Part shown: one piece after another, positions 24,480-34,123 of the stretch
Numbering within the stretch: the first letter of the stretch is position 1
How the letters are laid out: each line of letters starts with the position of its first letter
NCBI RefSeq assembly: GCF_043290135.1
Contig: NC_134710.1
Span: 7,205,821-7,269,820 of the forward strand
Length of the DNA: 64,000 nucleotides
Reading direction: 5' to 3'
DNA from: Rhipicephalus microplus
Taxonomy: Eukaryota; Arthropoda; Arachnida; Ixodida; Ixodidae
The notes under the pieces: model-generated
Databases searched by the model: none
What the model saw: only the letters and a program-made list of their open reading frames with translations
What the model was told of the DNA's origin: nothing
Made by a program: the position numbers and the translations under genes

Positions 24480-25013
24480 GTAGATGCGCTTTCACATGAC
24501 TGTTTATTCTGCTGACGTTTCGACGGGAGCCCGGTCTTTTTCAAGGCATAGTGATATTTACACATGTTTGGTGTCTTCTTATAGCCTGTCGAGACAGGAG
24601 GGAAGGGGTCAAAAGAAAAGTAAAAAGAAAAAAAGAAACAACGAAACGGGAGGAGGAACATTAAATAAATATAGAAAATCTAGGAGAAGAAGCAAGACCG
24701 ACACGGCGGAATTAGAAGGGGCAGCATCTCAACGGAGTAGGGCAGAGGTAGACGAGCAATGCCATCATTGTCAACAATACCTCCCCTGCACCCACTCATC
24801 CCCAAGTGGGCAGTGTGCCGCCGTTCTTGTGTTTCACCTTGCCGTGTAATCCGCTGGCGGCTCGTTCCTCTTTGAAGTTTAGGACAAGTTGATGGGGAGA
24901 GCTTAAGCGGTTCAAGTGCGTGCTGGTGGCGTCGGGAGGAATGAAAAAACCGGGTAATTGAGGCGCTGCCATTGATTTCATTATATGCAATGACTCCTGT
25001 CAGTGAAGGAACA
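24477..25013 (-). repeat. inverted pLTR arm of the PLE
   Basis: The reverse complement matches 29340-29880 closely across its whole length. Shared blocks include the Y-rich stretch, 'ctcattccgcc'-like segments, and 'cactgacaggag' at its start. It also carries a degenerate hammerhead-like core (around 24514-24546). Confidence 0.9.
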
Positions 25014-25017
25014 CAAC

Positions 25018-25085
25018 AGTTTCACTTAAACAGTTGTTATGTGAAAGCGCATCTACTTTCATATTTTTAACCTTGCGGCAACCAA
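25018..25085 (+). repeat. 3' tail of a direct-orientation 5' pLTR
   Basis: 'cagttgttatgtgaaagcgc' through 'ttttaacctt-cggcaacc' repeats the end of the 3' pLTR at 29850-29905 in the same orientation. This gives the partial tandem arrangement seen at PLE 5' ends. Confidence 0.85.
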
Positions 25086-25197
25086 AGTTATTCTTCTGCA
25101 TATAAGCCTTACCACAAATGGCTGCTGTCCGCGCTTTTCGCAAACAACTACATGGAGGTTTCCGATTCATGGAGCCTCGACTGCAATAATCAGTGAC

Positions 25198-26304
25198 TCT
25201 CAACTAAAGTACCTGCATCAACACTTCGATCCGGCCAGCCCCCATTCCCCTGCCTTCATCTGCCAGCCTGGCGCATGCATTGGCGACATCGGAGAGCTAA
25301 TGGACTTCGTCCTTAGAGGTACCTCGAACCTTATTCTGCACATTGGAACCAACGACCTGGCCAATACAGATGCCCCTACAGCATTCGACCGTTACGTGGC
25401 CCTCCTTGACGGCATCCGCCATGAGAGACTAGACATTCCTATGGTGTTTGCCACCCTAAAGCTCCCACAAGCCCCCAACCAATGACTCCGCCGACACAAC
25501 TGGCGTGCAGTGAGGCGATTCAACATAGAGGCTCGGGAGTTTAACCTGCGACTGCTGAGTTTGTGCCATGAGAGAGAGGGCGTCTTCTATGTGAACCATC
25601 GCATCGACGCGCTCTCGCCGTGGACCGTGCGCGCGGCCGATGGTCTGCACCCGAGCTTCGCCGGGGTGTCTCTCCTGGCCTGGACCATTTACAACCTGCT
25701 CCTCGACCTACAGTGGCCATACATCACCAACTGGCTGTAACACGCGCCGCAACCGGAGGCGGCGGCATACGAGCTTCGGGAGACGCCATCCTACTCCCAG
25801 GCACTGTGGCGTGACCCTCCCGATGCCACCTGTCGAGGCGGCAAAGGGAAGAAAGAGAACCAAGCAGCCCCAGAAACAGCCGCTGCCCCATCTACAGGCC
25901 AGCATACCCCGTCGGGACCCCCCTCACCGAGTGCACAACCGCCATCACGCTTGCCACCGCTGTCGACGAGGCCTACGAGACACACCCCGGAAACGGCGAC
26001 GAAGGTCAATCCGGGCCAACAACCATGGCCAGCTGTACCACAATCAACAGCAACCAGTGGCCAGAATCAACCACCCACAAGCAGAAAAAAATTCAGCAGC
26101 CAACATTATCCAAGAGCAAGCAGCAACCACCAGCAGCCAACAGCAGTCGTCTACAAGCCAGCTCGTCACGGGAGGCACAACGGGATGGAGCTCCAACCCA
26201 AACCAGGTGCGACCTCCGGGTACCTTGCGACTCCATTCGCCACGTCTGTGCAAAGTTACATATTGGCCGCGTGCGAGTGGGCAAACACCATCCGTTTCAG
26301 ATGA
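25198..26304 (+). pseudogene. PLE ORF1-like: SGNH/GDSL hydrolase domain plus Pro/Gln-rich linker
   Basis: One frame, open well upstream of the first domain residue, carries all four SGNH blocks: Ser in ISDSQ (25198-25200), Gly in CQPGAC (25270-25272), Asn in HIGTNDL (25351-25353), and Asp and His in ADGLHP (25639-25641 and 25648-25650). Enzymes of this family are esterases or lipases. Two in-frame stops (TGA at 25483, TAA at 25738) break it. Beyond the second, the same frame stays open as a Pro-, Ala- and Gln-rich linker to a TAG at 26302-26304. The start codon is unclear because the frame runs back into the pLTR tail. The RT part follows in another frame, so it is unknown whether this was a separate ORF or fused. 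Esterase-like ORFs are known, to my memory, in CR1-type LINEs and in the giant PLE-derived Terminons of rotifers; in a compact PLE it is unusual. A chance LINE insertion is possible but no boundary is visible. Confidence 0.75.
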
Positions 26305-28364
26305 ATTAGGCCATAGAACAGGTTCAAATTTTCTTAAACTTATAAAAGTTATTGACAAAAGAATACGGCACAAACTTCACGTGCAAAGCCTCGAACAATA
26401 TGTACTGGCGGGTACGGCTTCGAAGGGGCTGCGCTTGTCGCTAACACCATCGATGCATAACTTTGCCAAAGGGAAAATGAAACGGTGGAAGAAAATTCTC
26501 GATCGCGCCACACAGGAGCTAACTAAAGTCACCATGGAACACTGTAGAAAGACCCTAAACGCACTGACAGACGAGGAGTGGTATATAAGAAATAACTTTC
26601 CTCTCTCGTAGTGGGAAGATAAAGAACTCGACGTACTTGAGCACAAAAAAAAAAAAAAAACGGAGGAAATAGAAAAACTTAAGAGGAAGAAATTCGCGCG
26701 GGACCATGTGTCACAAGCTATACCCACTGCTGCTTACAGAAAAAATACCAAACCACCTCACGTTCGAAAAAATTTGCCACCACACCCCAAAGAGCCAAAC
26801 GTTATTAACCTTTCCGATAAAGAACTTAGCAAAGAAGAATTGAGTGTACTATCACGCGGACTTACATTCTGCCCTGGCAACGGAAGGTACGATGAATTCA
26901 CGCTCCTAAAAGACCTAGACTACGCACGAAATTTATGCTTGGAGGAATATTTCTTCAATGAACCCTAAAAAGATAACGCACTTTTTCGTGTGGTAATCGG
27001 ACGGCAATGGACCCCAGACGCCAACAGAGATCGACATCTGGATCTCTGTATAGACGCGGTTCAGAAAGATTATACATGCGTACAAGGTGCACAAACCAAG
27101 CATGAATAACCATATCAAAAAGAGAAAGATAGGCACTACTCGCGTTGAGCAACTGCGAAGATCTCGTCATTAAACCAGCAGACAAAGGAGGCGCGATTGT
27201 TGTTCTGAATAGATCGGACTAGATTGAGGAAGGCAAGCGACAACTAAATAACAAACAATTCTACAAACACCTCGACTTTGACCCTACCACGGAGCACAAA
27301 AAAATCATTGTAACAACCCTAGAGAATCTCACACGTGAAGGCGCCATTAATTCAAAGCTTAAAAAGGCACTTATTACGGTACATTCGGCGCCTGGTCGTT
27401 TTTACATGCTGCCGAAGATTCATAAAGAGAATAACCCTGGAAGACCCATTATATCAAGCACGGGAACGTTAACGGAACCCATTTCCAGTTATATTGATTC
27501 TTTAATCAAAGACATACCACCCACACATGAGTCCTTCTTGCGTGACACAAACCACTTCCTTCGGGAAATATCAGCCGTAAAAATTCCAGACGGTGCATTT
27601 CTCGTAACATTGGATGTTGGCTCACTCTACACAAATATCCCACATGACGATGGTGTAAGGGCGCTTGTTGAATCGTATGGCACCCACAACGCTGTCGCAT
27701 ATCCAAGCAAAAAAGTAATTGAAATCTTAACAAGACTTGTACTCGAATTGAACAGCTTTGAATTCAACAACCAGTACTACCTTCAAATCAGCGGCACGAT
27801 AATGGGTACAAGAATGACCCCAAACTACGCTAACATATTCATGTACCACATAGAGTCCAATTTTCTTTCATCTTGTGATATCAAACCATTATTCTATAAA
27901 TGGTACCTAGATGATATATTTATAATTTGGACACATTCGGAAAACAAGCTCCTCAAATTCATACTGGCATTCAACCATGTACACCCCAGCATTAATTTTA
28001 CACACTCCTACTCTAACACTGAAATAAACTTTCTTGATGTACTCATTCGAGTTGACGATGGTGCGTTGGTAACTAGCGTATACAGAAAACCTACGGACAG
28101 GCAACAATACCTGCACTTCAAAAGCTGCCACCCGCGACATTGCAAGACCAGCATTCCCTATTCCCAAGCACACAGATTCTGACGAATCTGCTCCCGCACC
28201 GAGGACTTCCACAAAAACAGCACACATATGCGCGAAGTACTCCTTAATCAAGAATACCCGCCAGCTATCGTCGATGACGCCATCAAAAAAGCTGAAAATC
28301 TGGACCGCCAGATTCTTCTCAACCACCAGAAAAACGCTGACGAACACCACAACAAAAACTTGCT
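26305..28364 (+). pseudogene. PLE reverse transcriptase ORF (frameshifted)
   Basis: The N-terminal region (26305-26968) is Lys-rich with the block NFAKGKMKRWKKIL. It has two in-frame stops and an A run at about 26646. The PLE-typical DKG motif follows in VIKPADKGGAIVVL (about 27165-27215). The RT core is open from 27406: MLPKIHKENNPGRPIIS, FLVTLDVGSLYTNIP with the first catalytic Asp, GTIMGTRMTPNYANIF, and WYLDDIFIIW with the YLDD box at 27904-27915. TEINFLDVLI and VYRKPTDRQQYLHF close the thumb region. A TGA at 28180 is followed by further PLE frame up to the foldback insertion at 28365. The enzyme would copy the element RNA at a nicked chromosomal site. This resembles the telomerase-related RTs of PLEs. 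Confidence 0.92.
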
Positions 28365-28517
28365 TAGAAGTGTGGCGGCTTGAGCTAGTTGGTATGGCAT
28401 GACGATAGTTATAGCGCGTGAACAAAGTGACGACACAGAAACAAGAAGGACTTTCGTGTCTTTTGTGTCCTTTTTGTCTCTGTGTCGTCGTTTTGTTCTC
28501 GCGCTATAACTATCGTC
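28365..28517. mobile_element. 153-bp foldback insertion in the PLE, 11-bp target duplication
   Basis: Exact copies of aaaaacttgct flank it (28354-28364 and 28518-28528). Its last 115 bases or so are an imperfect palindrome: the arm starting gacgatagttatagcgcg is repeated in inverse order at the right end. A non-palindromic leader (gaagtgtggcggcttgagct) precedes it. The exact duplication and the interrupted PLE frame prove later insertion. The class is unknown: the foldback suggests a MITE, while the one-sided leader and 11-base duplication suggest a small retroposon. Confidence 0.88.
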
Positions 28518-28528
28518 AAAAACTTGCT

Positions 28529-29165
28529 ATTAACTTTCACGAGCAACCCACCAAACATAAACAAGGTCCTAAGAAAACACTTTAACATATTGGAACAGAG
28601 CGTGCGACTATCCAAAATTTTCACTTCTCCTCCTTGTGTGGTATACAGACGGCCAAAAAATATAAAGGATCATTTAATAAATTCAAAGATAGGCATGAAA
28701 TCTCAAATTGGGTGTCACCCTTGCGGAAAAAGCAGATGCAAGGTATGCAAACACATGCAGACTACGACAGTGGCGAAAAGCACCGACTTAAATTTTAAGC
28801 ACAGGATAAGAGGTGCACTAGACTGTGACTCAGACAACGTCATATACCTCCTGAAATGTGGGGTATGTAACAAGCAATACGTGGGCCAGACAGACACTCC
28901 GTTTAGAATTAGATTCAACAACCATCGGGCACATGTACGATCCCTGCCAGGCCTTCCACTTTCAAAGCACAGCACATTAAAAGACCACAGCTTTGTTGAC
29001 ACCAGGGTTACACTATTAGAAAACAACTTTCGAACAATCAAAAAACGGGAACAACGGGAATCTTATTTTATCTACAAATTTAACACGATAAAATACGGAA
29101 AAAATGAACACCCAAGCACTCTGTCAGCGTTACGACCGCTAAAAGACGCAAAGGCTTCGTTCTAA
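28529..29165 (+). pseudogene. PLE linker and GIY-YIG endonuclease domain
   Basis: The PLE frame resumes after the insertion and is open to TAA at 29163-29165. A Cys-rich linker, CHPCGKSRCKVCKHM, is followed by DNVIYLLKCGVCNKQYVGQT, the two strands holding the GIY- and YIG-type motifs. Then come FRIRFNNHRAHV, with the catalytic Arg, and REQRESYFIYKFNT, with the probable metal-binding Glu. In PLEs this domain nicks target DNA for reverse transcription. The domain is intact, and only the upstream breaks make the gene a pseudogene. Confidence 0.92.
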
Positions 29166-29339
29166 TCAGTCCGTTCTCATTACGACAATACTATTACCCG
29201 CTAACAAAGCTTTTAGCCTATGCATCTGACAGCATAGAAATGGTTTGCCCCTTCAAGCACAGCCGGAACGCACAGATAAGTGGTCCCGGAAGTCGTACAG
29301 TCCTCCCGCCCTTTTTTTTCTTCTTTAATTTTTAACGCA

Positions 29340-29915
29340 CATTTTATGTTCTTTCACTGACAGGAGCCGTTGCATATAATGAATATCGATGGCGGCGCCT
29401 CAATTACCGGCTTTTTCATTCCTCCCGGCACCTCCAGCACGCACTCGAAGCGCTTAAGCTCTCCCCATCAACTTGTCTTAAACTTCAAGAGGAACGAGCT
29501 GCTAGCGGATTACACCGGACGGTGAAATATAAGAACGGCGGCACACTGCCCACTTGGGGATGAGTGGGTGCAGGGGAGGTATTGTTGACAATGATGGCAT
29601 TGCTCGTCTACCTCTGCCCTACTCCGTTGAGATGCTGCCCCTTCTAATTCCGCCGTGTCGGTCTTGCTTCTTCTCCTAGATTTTCTGTATTTATTTAATG
29701 TTCCTCCTCCCGTTTCGTTGTTTCTTTTTTTCTTTTTACTTTTCTTTTGTCCCCTTCCCTGCTCGACAGGCTATAAGAAGACAACGAACATGTGTAAATA
29801 TTATTATGCCTTGAAAAAGACGGGGCTCCCGTCGAAATGTCGGCAGAATAAACAGTTGTTATGTGAAGGCGCATCTGCTTTCATATTTTTAACCTTCCGG
29901 CAACCGGAGGTTTTC

Positions 29916-29920
<5 letters not shown>
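29340..29920 (+). repeat. direct 3' pLTR of the PLE
   Basis: It matches the inverted copy at 24477-25013 over about 540 bases. It ends against a pure (TA)n tract and contains the hammerhead-like motif at 29810-29841. A 175-base spacer of unassigned sequence separates it from the endonuclease stop. Confidence 0.88.
29810..29841 (+). ncRNA. degenerate hammerhead ribozyme of the PLE pLTR
   Basis: Stem II is perfect (gacggg/cccgtc, loop gct, 29819-29833), followed by GAAA (29834-29837) and GTC (29839-29841). The usual CUGANGA core reads CTTGAAAAA. Hammerheads are known in PLE pLTRs; activity of this variant is doubtful. Confidence 0.6.

Positions 29921-29980
<60 letters not shown>
29921..29980. 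repeat. (TA)n tract at PLE right end
   Basis: About 30 TA units lie between the 3' pLTR and the long palindrome. Confidence 0.97.
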
Positions 29981-29982
<2 letters not shown>

Positions 29983-30029
29983 TCAAGTAGATCCTCCAAG
30001 AGAACGGTAACAACGGAAGTGTTTAATTC

Positions 30030-30061
30030 GACAGTTTCGGCCAGAGTCTGGCCTTCATCAG
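30030..30061 (-). ncRNA. hammerhead ribozyme, left arm copy
   Basis: Read on the minus strand, this is base-identical to the plus-strand core at 30446-30477. It is transcribed outward, away from the palindrome centre. Confidence 0.75.
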
Positions 30062-30338
30062 GAGTCATGGTACATTCTGTTTGCGCTCACATTTATAGTA
30101 TTTTGGGTAAAAAATGAGAGGGAAGGAACGAAAAAAAAAAAAAAAAAAAAAAAAAAGAAAGAAAGAAAGAGTTTGAAAAACGAGAGAGGAAAGGATATCC
30201 AGAAAGTTCCAGGTTCCACTGTGCTTCGCGAGTGGCGTCGTCAGTGTGTACACTGACGACGCCACTCGCGAAGCACAGTGGAACCTGGAACTTTCTGGAT
30301 ATCCTTTCCTCTCTCGTTTTTCAAACTCTTTCTTTCTT

Positions 30339-30376
<38 letters not shown>

Positions 30377-30445
30377 CGTTCCTTCCCTCTCATTTTTTAC
30401 CCAAAATACTATAAATGTGAGCGCAAACAGAATGTACCATGACTC

Positions 30446-30477
30446 CTGATGAAGGCCAGACTCTGGCCGAAACTGTC
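30446..30477 (+). ncRNA. hammerhead ribozyme, right arm copy
   Basis: The core CTGATGA (30446-30452) is intact. Stem II is ggccag/ctggcc with loop act (30454-30468). It is followed by GAAA (30469-30472) and CTGTC (30473-30477), with predicted cleavage after the C of GUC. Stem III is minimal, as in the type I minimal hammerheads of Penelope-like elements. Stem I is short with a mismatch. All invariant core bases are present, so cleavage is plausible, perhaps as a dimer. Confidence 0.75.
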
Positions 30478-30563
30478 GAATTAAACACTTCCGTTGTTAC
30501 CGTTCTCTTGGAGGATCTACTTGACTTATTGCAACGCTACGGCCATTTTCGCCACCATGCCTG

Positions 30564-30566
<3 letters not shown>

Positions 30567-30604
<38 letters not shown>

Positions 30605-30613
30605 ATATATATA
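30567..30613. repeat. (TA)n tract right of the palindrome
   Basis: About 22 TA units with two small interruptions, ending at the presumed LTR start of gypsy element A. Confidence 0.95.
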
Positions 30614-30768
30614 TGTCGTGTTACGAGGCAGTGGGCATGGCTCCGCTGTCGCAGAGCAAGCGGACTCGAAGCGCGAAATGCTATCAGCCCTGGGCTGTCA
30701 CACCTACCTGTAAATATTGCAAATACACTCGTTTCTCTCTTCCGTGTGTGTGTAATCCCGTAAAAAAT
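30614..30768 (+). repeat. putative 5' LTR of element A
   Basis: It starts tgtcgtgttacgag directly after the (TA)n tract. It ends near cccgtaa, before 'ttggtggacgttctgg', a possible primer-binding site. The gag ATG follows at 30802. There is no second LTR for comparison, so the borders are inferred. Confidence 0.4.
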
Positions 30769-30801
30769 TGGTGGACGTTCTGGTTGACGAATCGCCATAC
30801 A

Positions 30802-31920
30802 ATGGAGCTCCGCAGTGGTCGTCAAATCGGAGTTTCCGTGATAGAACACGGGATTGATCCCATGGCCACCTCTACATCTGCATCGGCAATGCCTGCAACA
30901 TCCATGGCAACGCCTCCACCAGCCCCACCCCCACCCACGTACGTGCTGACGCATCCGAAGCATCCAGGAACGTTCTGCGGTACGGACGAAGTTGATGTTG
31001 ACGACTGGATAGCTGACTACGAACGTACCTGTGTGCTCAACCGGTATGACCCGACTCTCATGCAGGCCAACGTGCTGTTTTACCTGAAAGGCCCGGCCAA
31101 ATTCTGCTACAAGAACCATTAGGAGGAGATCGGCAGTTGGGATACATTCAAGGAGAAGCTTCGTGAATTATTTGGGAAGCCCATTGGTCGAAAGACGGCT
31201 GCAAAGAATGAGTTGTCGATACGTGCTCACACGTCCACAGAGCCGTATATCTTGTATATACAGGACGTGCTGGCTCTATGTCGTAAAGTCGACAACGACA
31301 TGTCGGAGTCTGGTAAGGTTGGCCACATCCTCAAGGGGGTAGCGGACGATGCGTTCAACCTGCTAATGTGCCGGAACTGTGCGACTGTGGAGGAAATTAT
31401 TCAGGAATGCCGGCGTTTTGAACAGGCCAAAAGCAGGCGTATTTCAAGATCATTCACTCGACTGCCGAACACCACTGCGAAGTCCTCCTGCGAAGATGGT
31501 CTGACCTCTCGCCGACAGTCTTCACCGGGGTCTGAATATACGCGAATCATCCGGCGGGAATTGGAAGCCATTGCGCCTGCTCTTCCCACAAACGGCCACG
31601 TCGATTCGCAAGTATCTCAGGTTTGCTTGGTACAGTCGATTGTGCGGGAAGAACTCAGTAATCTGGGCTTTGATGTCGGCGCCGTTGCTCAGTCTCGATC
31701 AATTGGCTTCCGTTCAAGGTCACCGCCTCGCCCCCGGTCACCACCCCAGGAACGGTCTTAACCACGCTCTCGCAATCCGGCCGAATGGAGAACTGTGAAT
31801 GATCGGCCGATATGCTTTAACTGCCGCCGCATAGGGCACGTTGCACGGTATTGCCACAACAATTGGTCTTCGTCCCGAACACAGTGTAACACTGCTCGCC
31901 GCGCCGACAGGTACTGCTCT
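30802..31920 (+). pseudogene. gag of element A (capsid and CCHC zinc knuckle)
   Basis: It starts MELRSGRQIG, then a Pro-rich segment, FCGTDEVDVDDWIADYERTC and NVLFYLKGPAKF, the capsid core of gypsy Gag. The same frame continues after a TAG at 31120 with WDTFKEKLRELFGKP and EIIQECRRFEQAKSRR. After a TAA at 31759 comes CFNCRRIGHVARYC, a perfect C-x2-C-x4-H-x4-C knuckle (31812-31853). The next TAG is at 31924. The product would coat element RNA in the cytoplasm. The frame breaks are only stops, so decay is by point mutation. Confidence 0.88.
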
Positions 31921-32206
31921 TTTTAGCCTCCTGTGCCGATCCCCGATAACTATACCGCCGCTTTCCACCCTTCGATTCCTACGCCTTCGATGCCCCTGAT
32001 ACGCAGCACAGCCGCTCACCGTCGCCTCGACGTCATCAGTCTCGTTCGCCGCCTGGACGTCGCCCGTTGTCTTCTCCTCTACGACGACGCCCGACCTCCT
32101 CGCTCAATTCTCATCAGGGAAACTAAGCGGTGCCGCTCTTAGAGGTGAAGCTGCATCCTCGATACCGACCTCAAATCCTCTCCTTGTACTGGCGACACGA
32201 CGAAAT

Positions 32207-33126
32207 TTGATCGATGTCGGCGTTGACGGCCTGACTGTTTCTGCACTTATTGACACCGGGGCGCATATTTCTGTGATGAGTGCCCGACTTCGTCGCCGCC
32301 TGAAGAAAGTTCTCACATTGCCTGCTCCTGGCCTTAGTCATGTCGCTGACGGAAGAAGTCTTGCCATCACAGGAGTGTGCACAGCACGCATCCCAATCGC
32401 CGATCACCCCACATCTGTTCTCTTTGCAGTTATTGAGCAGTGCCCCAATGACCTGATTCTTGGATTGGATTTCTTGTCCACTCATGCCACTCTCATCAAC
32501 TGTGCAACCGGCGTTTTCCAACTTGAACTGCCTCGACTTGGGGCTGTGCCGTCCTCACCGTCACACCGCTTGTGCGCTGTTGATTATGTTCGGCTGTCAC
32601 CGCAAGCCACCACGTTTGTGGCCTTAACGATATCACCAGCTCTTCCTGACGGTGACTACATAGTGTCTTCATTAGTGGATGTGCTTTTGGCCCGAGGTGT
32701 TGCTGTGCCGCATACTATCGTGACTATCGTTGACAACTACGTTCAGCTTCCGCTCCTCAACTTCAGTAGTTCGACCCAAGTTCTCCCGCTAGGCATTTCG
32801 TTAGGCAGTGTTTCCCCACTTGATGCATGTAACATAGTGGCATTAGACCCTGAAGACTGCTCGTCCCCTATTGCAGCCAGCCGAGCAAACGCACCTACCG
32901 ACGAAATCACGATAGTGATTGCCCCTGATCTTCTGCCCTATCAGACTGCGCAACCCCACCACGTTCTGACCACCTACAGAGATATTTTCGACATCGATGA
33001 CCGTGGTTTGGGTCAAATGTCCGTCGTGCGTCATCAAATACATACCGGCGATGCTAGTCCTCTTAGACGGTGACCATATCGTGTTTGCCAGTCCGAACGC
33101 CAGGTCATAGAACGAGATGTCGAGAA
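32207..33126 (+). pseudogene. protease region of element A
   Basis: An aspartic protease is marked by ALIDTGAHISVMS with DTGA at 32252-32263, and by the flap/alpha block LILGLDFLSTHATLI. About 190 residues of linker lead to the N-terminus of RT. A TGA lies at 33071-33073. The frame stops mid-codon at the insertion site of element B. Confidence 0.88.
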
Positions 33127-33247
33127 TGCTGTGCTTGGGCAGGCTGGTCCCGACGAAGCAGAAGAAGAAGACGGCTGATGGAGACGTACGCGGCCGGCGG
33201 GGACGCTGACCAGCCTGCACACGCGGGTTGGCACGAAGCGCCGAAGA
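33127..33247 (-). repeat. partial 3' LTR of element B
   Basis: It matches 34124-34252 with about 10 differences in 120 bases. The outer half of the LTR is deleted. Confidence 0.85.
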
Positions 33248-33889
33248 TGAAGGGCCACCATGTTGACGCATCCCGTGAAACAAAGAGCCGCCGCCTTGGC
33301 CCCCCGCAACAAAAAGTTGCTGCACTGAATGCGGAGCGAATGGCTCCAACTGGGAGCGAATAAGCTCGTGCTGTCGCGCAATCGAAAGGGCTTCGGATAA
33401 TGAAATCGAGGAGCCTTTTTGAAGCATGCGGCAGCGGACGTTTTGCGAGGCTACCCCGGTGAAAAGCTGATGGCGGATCATATCGTCCTTGAGCGCGCCG
33501 AAGCCGCACGACGCGGCGAGCGTTCGAAGAGAAGTAATGAACTCGGCGACTGGCTCACCAGGCAATTGTCGCCTTTCTTGGAATTTTACGCGTGCGAGAT
33601 AATTGCACGAGACATCTTTAAAATGCTCATCAAAAGGAGCAACAGCATTCTTGAAGGCATCGCCCGAGGCTGGCGTCGGCGACGCGTTGGTGGCGTCCAA
33701 AGTATAGAAGAGCTTTAACCCGGCAGGGCCCAACGCGTTGAGCAGCAGGGCCTTGCGACGCACGGGCTTGCTGGCGTCCTCCCCGGCCGCGTCTGCGTAG
33801 GCCTGAAACACCAATTTTCAGTCCGCCCATGGAAGTGGCGGGTCTCCGGGCGAATGAAGAAATAGGGGAGGTGGAATAGGACACGCCAT
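33248..33889 (-). pseudogene. gag fragment of element B
   Basis: The ATG is at 33889 (MACPIPPPLF). A TGA at codon 24 (33818-33820) replaces what is likely a Trp codon. The frame then reads on: FQAYADAAGED, RKALLLNALGPAGLKLFYTL, FKDVSCNYLARVKFQERRQ, EPVAEFITSLRTLAASCGFG, IRHQLFTGV and EALSIARQHELIRSQ. This is the retrotransposon Gag core of tick gypsy elements. The frame runs directly into the partial LTR, showing that the deletion joined mid-gag to mid-LTR. No knuckle remains. Confidence 0.85.
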
Positions 33890-34123
33890 TTCAAGCAAGA
33901 AGAATGGAGAGGTGCAGACGAGAAGAAAATGACGCCAGTACACTGTTTGAAGACGACGACAGAGGCGGTGTAGCTGAATGAAGAAGGAATGAAGCGACGC
34001 AGCACGCAGCAGCCACCTTGCTGGGAACAAAGAGCGTCTAGGGTTAGCAGGGTAGGTCCGTTAGAAGCAAGAAAAAGACGAACACGGCGAACGAAATGGG
34101 TTCTTACACGTCCTCATAGCCAT

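Larger units (their letters stand above)
24477..29920 (+). mobile_element. Penelope-like retroelement (PLE), nearly full length
   Basis: The order is an inverted pLTR (24477-25013), the tail of a direct pLTR (25018-25085), an SGNH hydrolase-like ORF, a reverse transcriptase, a Cys-rich linker, a GIY-YIG endonuclease and a direct 3' pLTR (29340-29920). RT joined to GIY-YIG and terminal repeats in mixed orientation are the defining features of PLEs. (TA)n tracts lie at both outer ends. Stops and frameshifts make it non-autonomous, and a 153-bp foldback element interrupts it at 28365. The long readable domains indicate moderate age. Assignment to a Neptune/Poseidon-type or another lineage needs a phylogeny. 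Confidence 0.92.
29980..30528. repeat. 549-bp near-perfect palindrome
   Basis: The left arm (29980-30246) and right arm (30251-30528) are complementary nearly base for base around the 4-base loop tgta at 30247-30250. They differ chiefly in the length of an internal A/T run (about 28 and 37 bases). The outer ends are aagtcaagtag and its complement. (TA)n lies on both sides. Each arm carries one complete hammerhead core. The structure is two copies of one retroelement end joined head to head. It has no coding capacity. Confidence 0.95.

Noticed and set aside
25640..26300. First part of a 323-codon frame overlapping the SGNH ORF
   Set aside because: Its first 215 codons are an Arg-rich shadow of the SGNH and linker frame. 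Only the part after about 26305 resembles the PLE protein.
30565..31119. 184-codon minus-strand frame
   Set aside because: Shadow of gag in element A plus a TA repeat.
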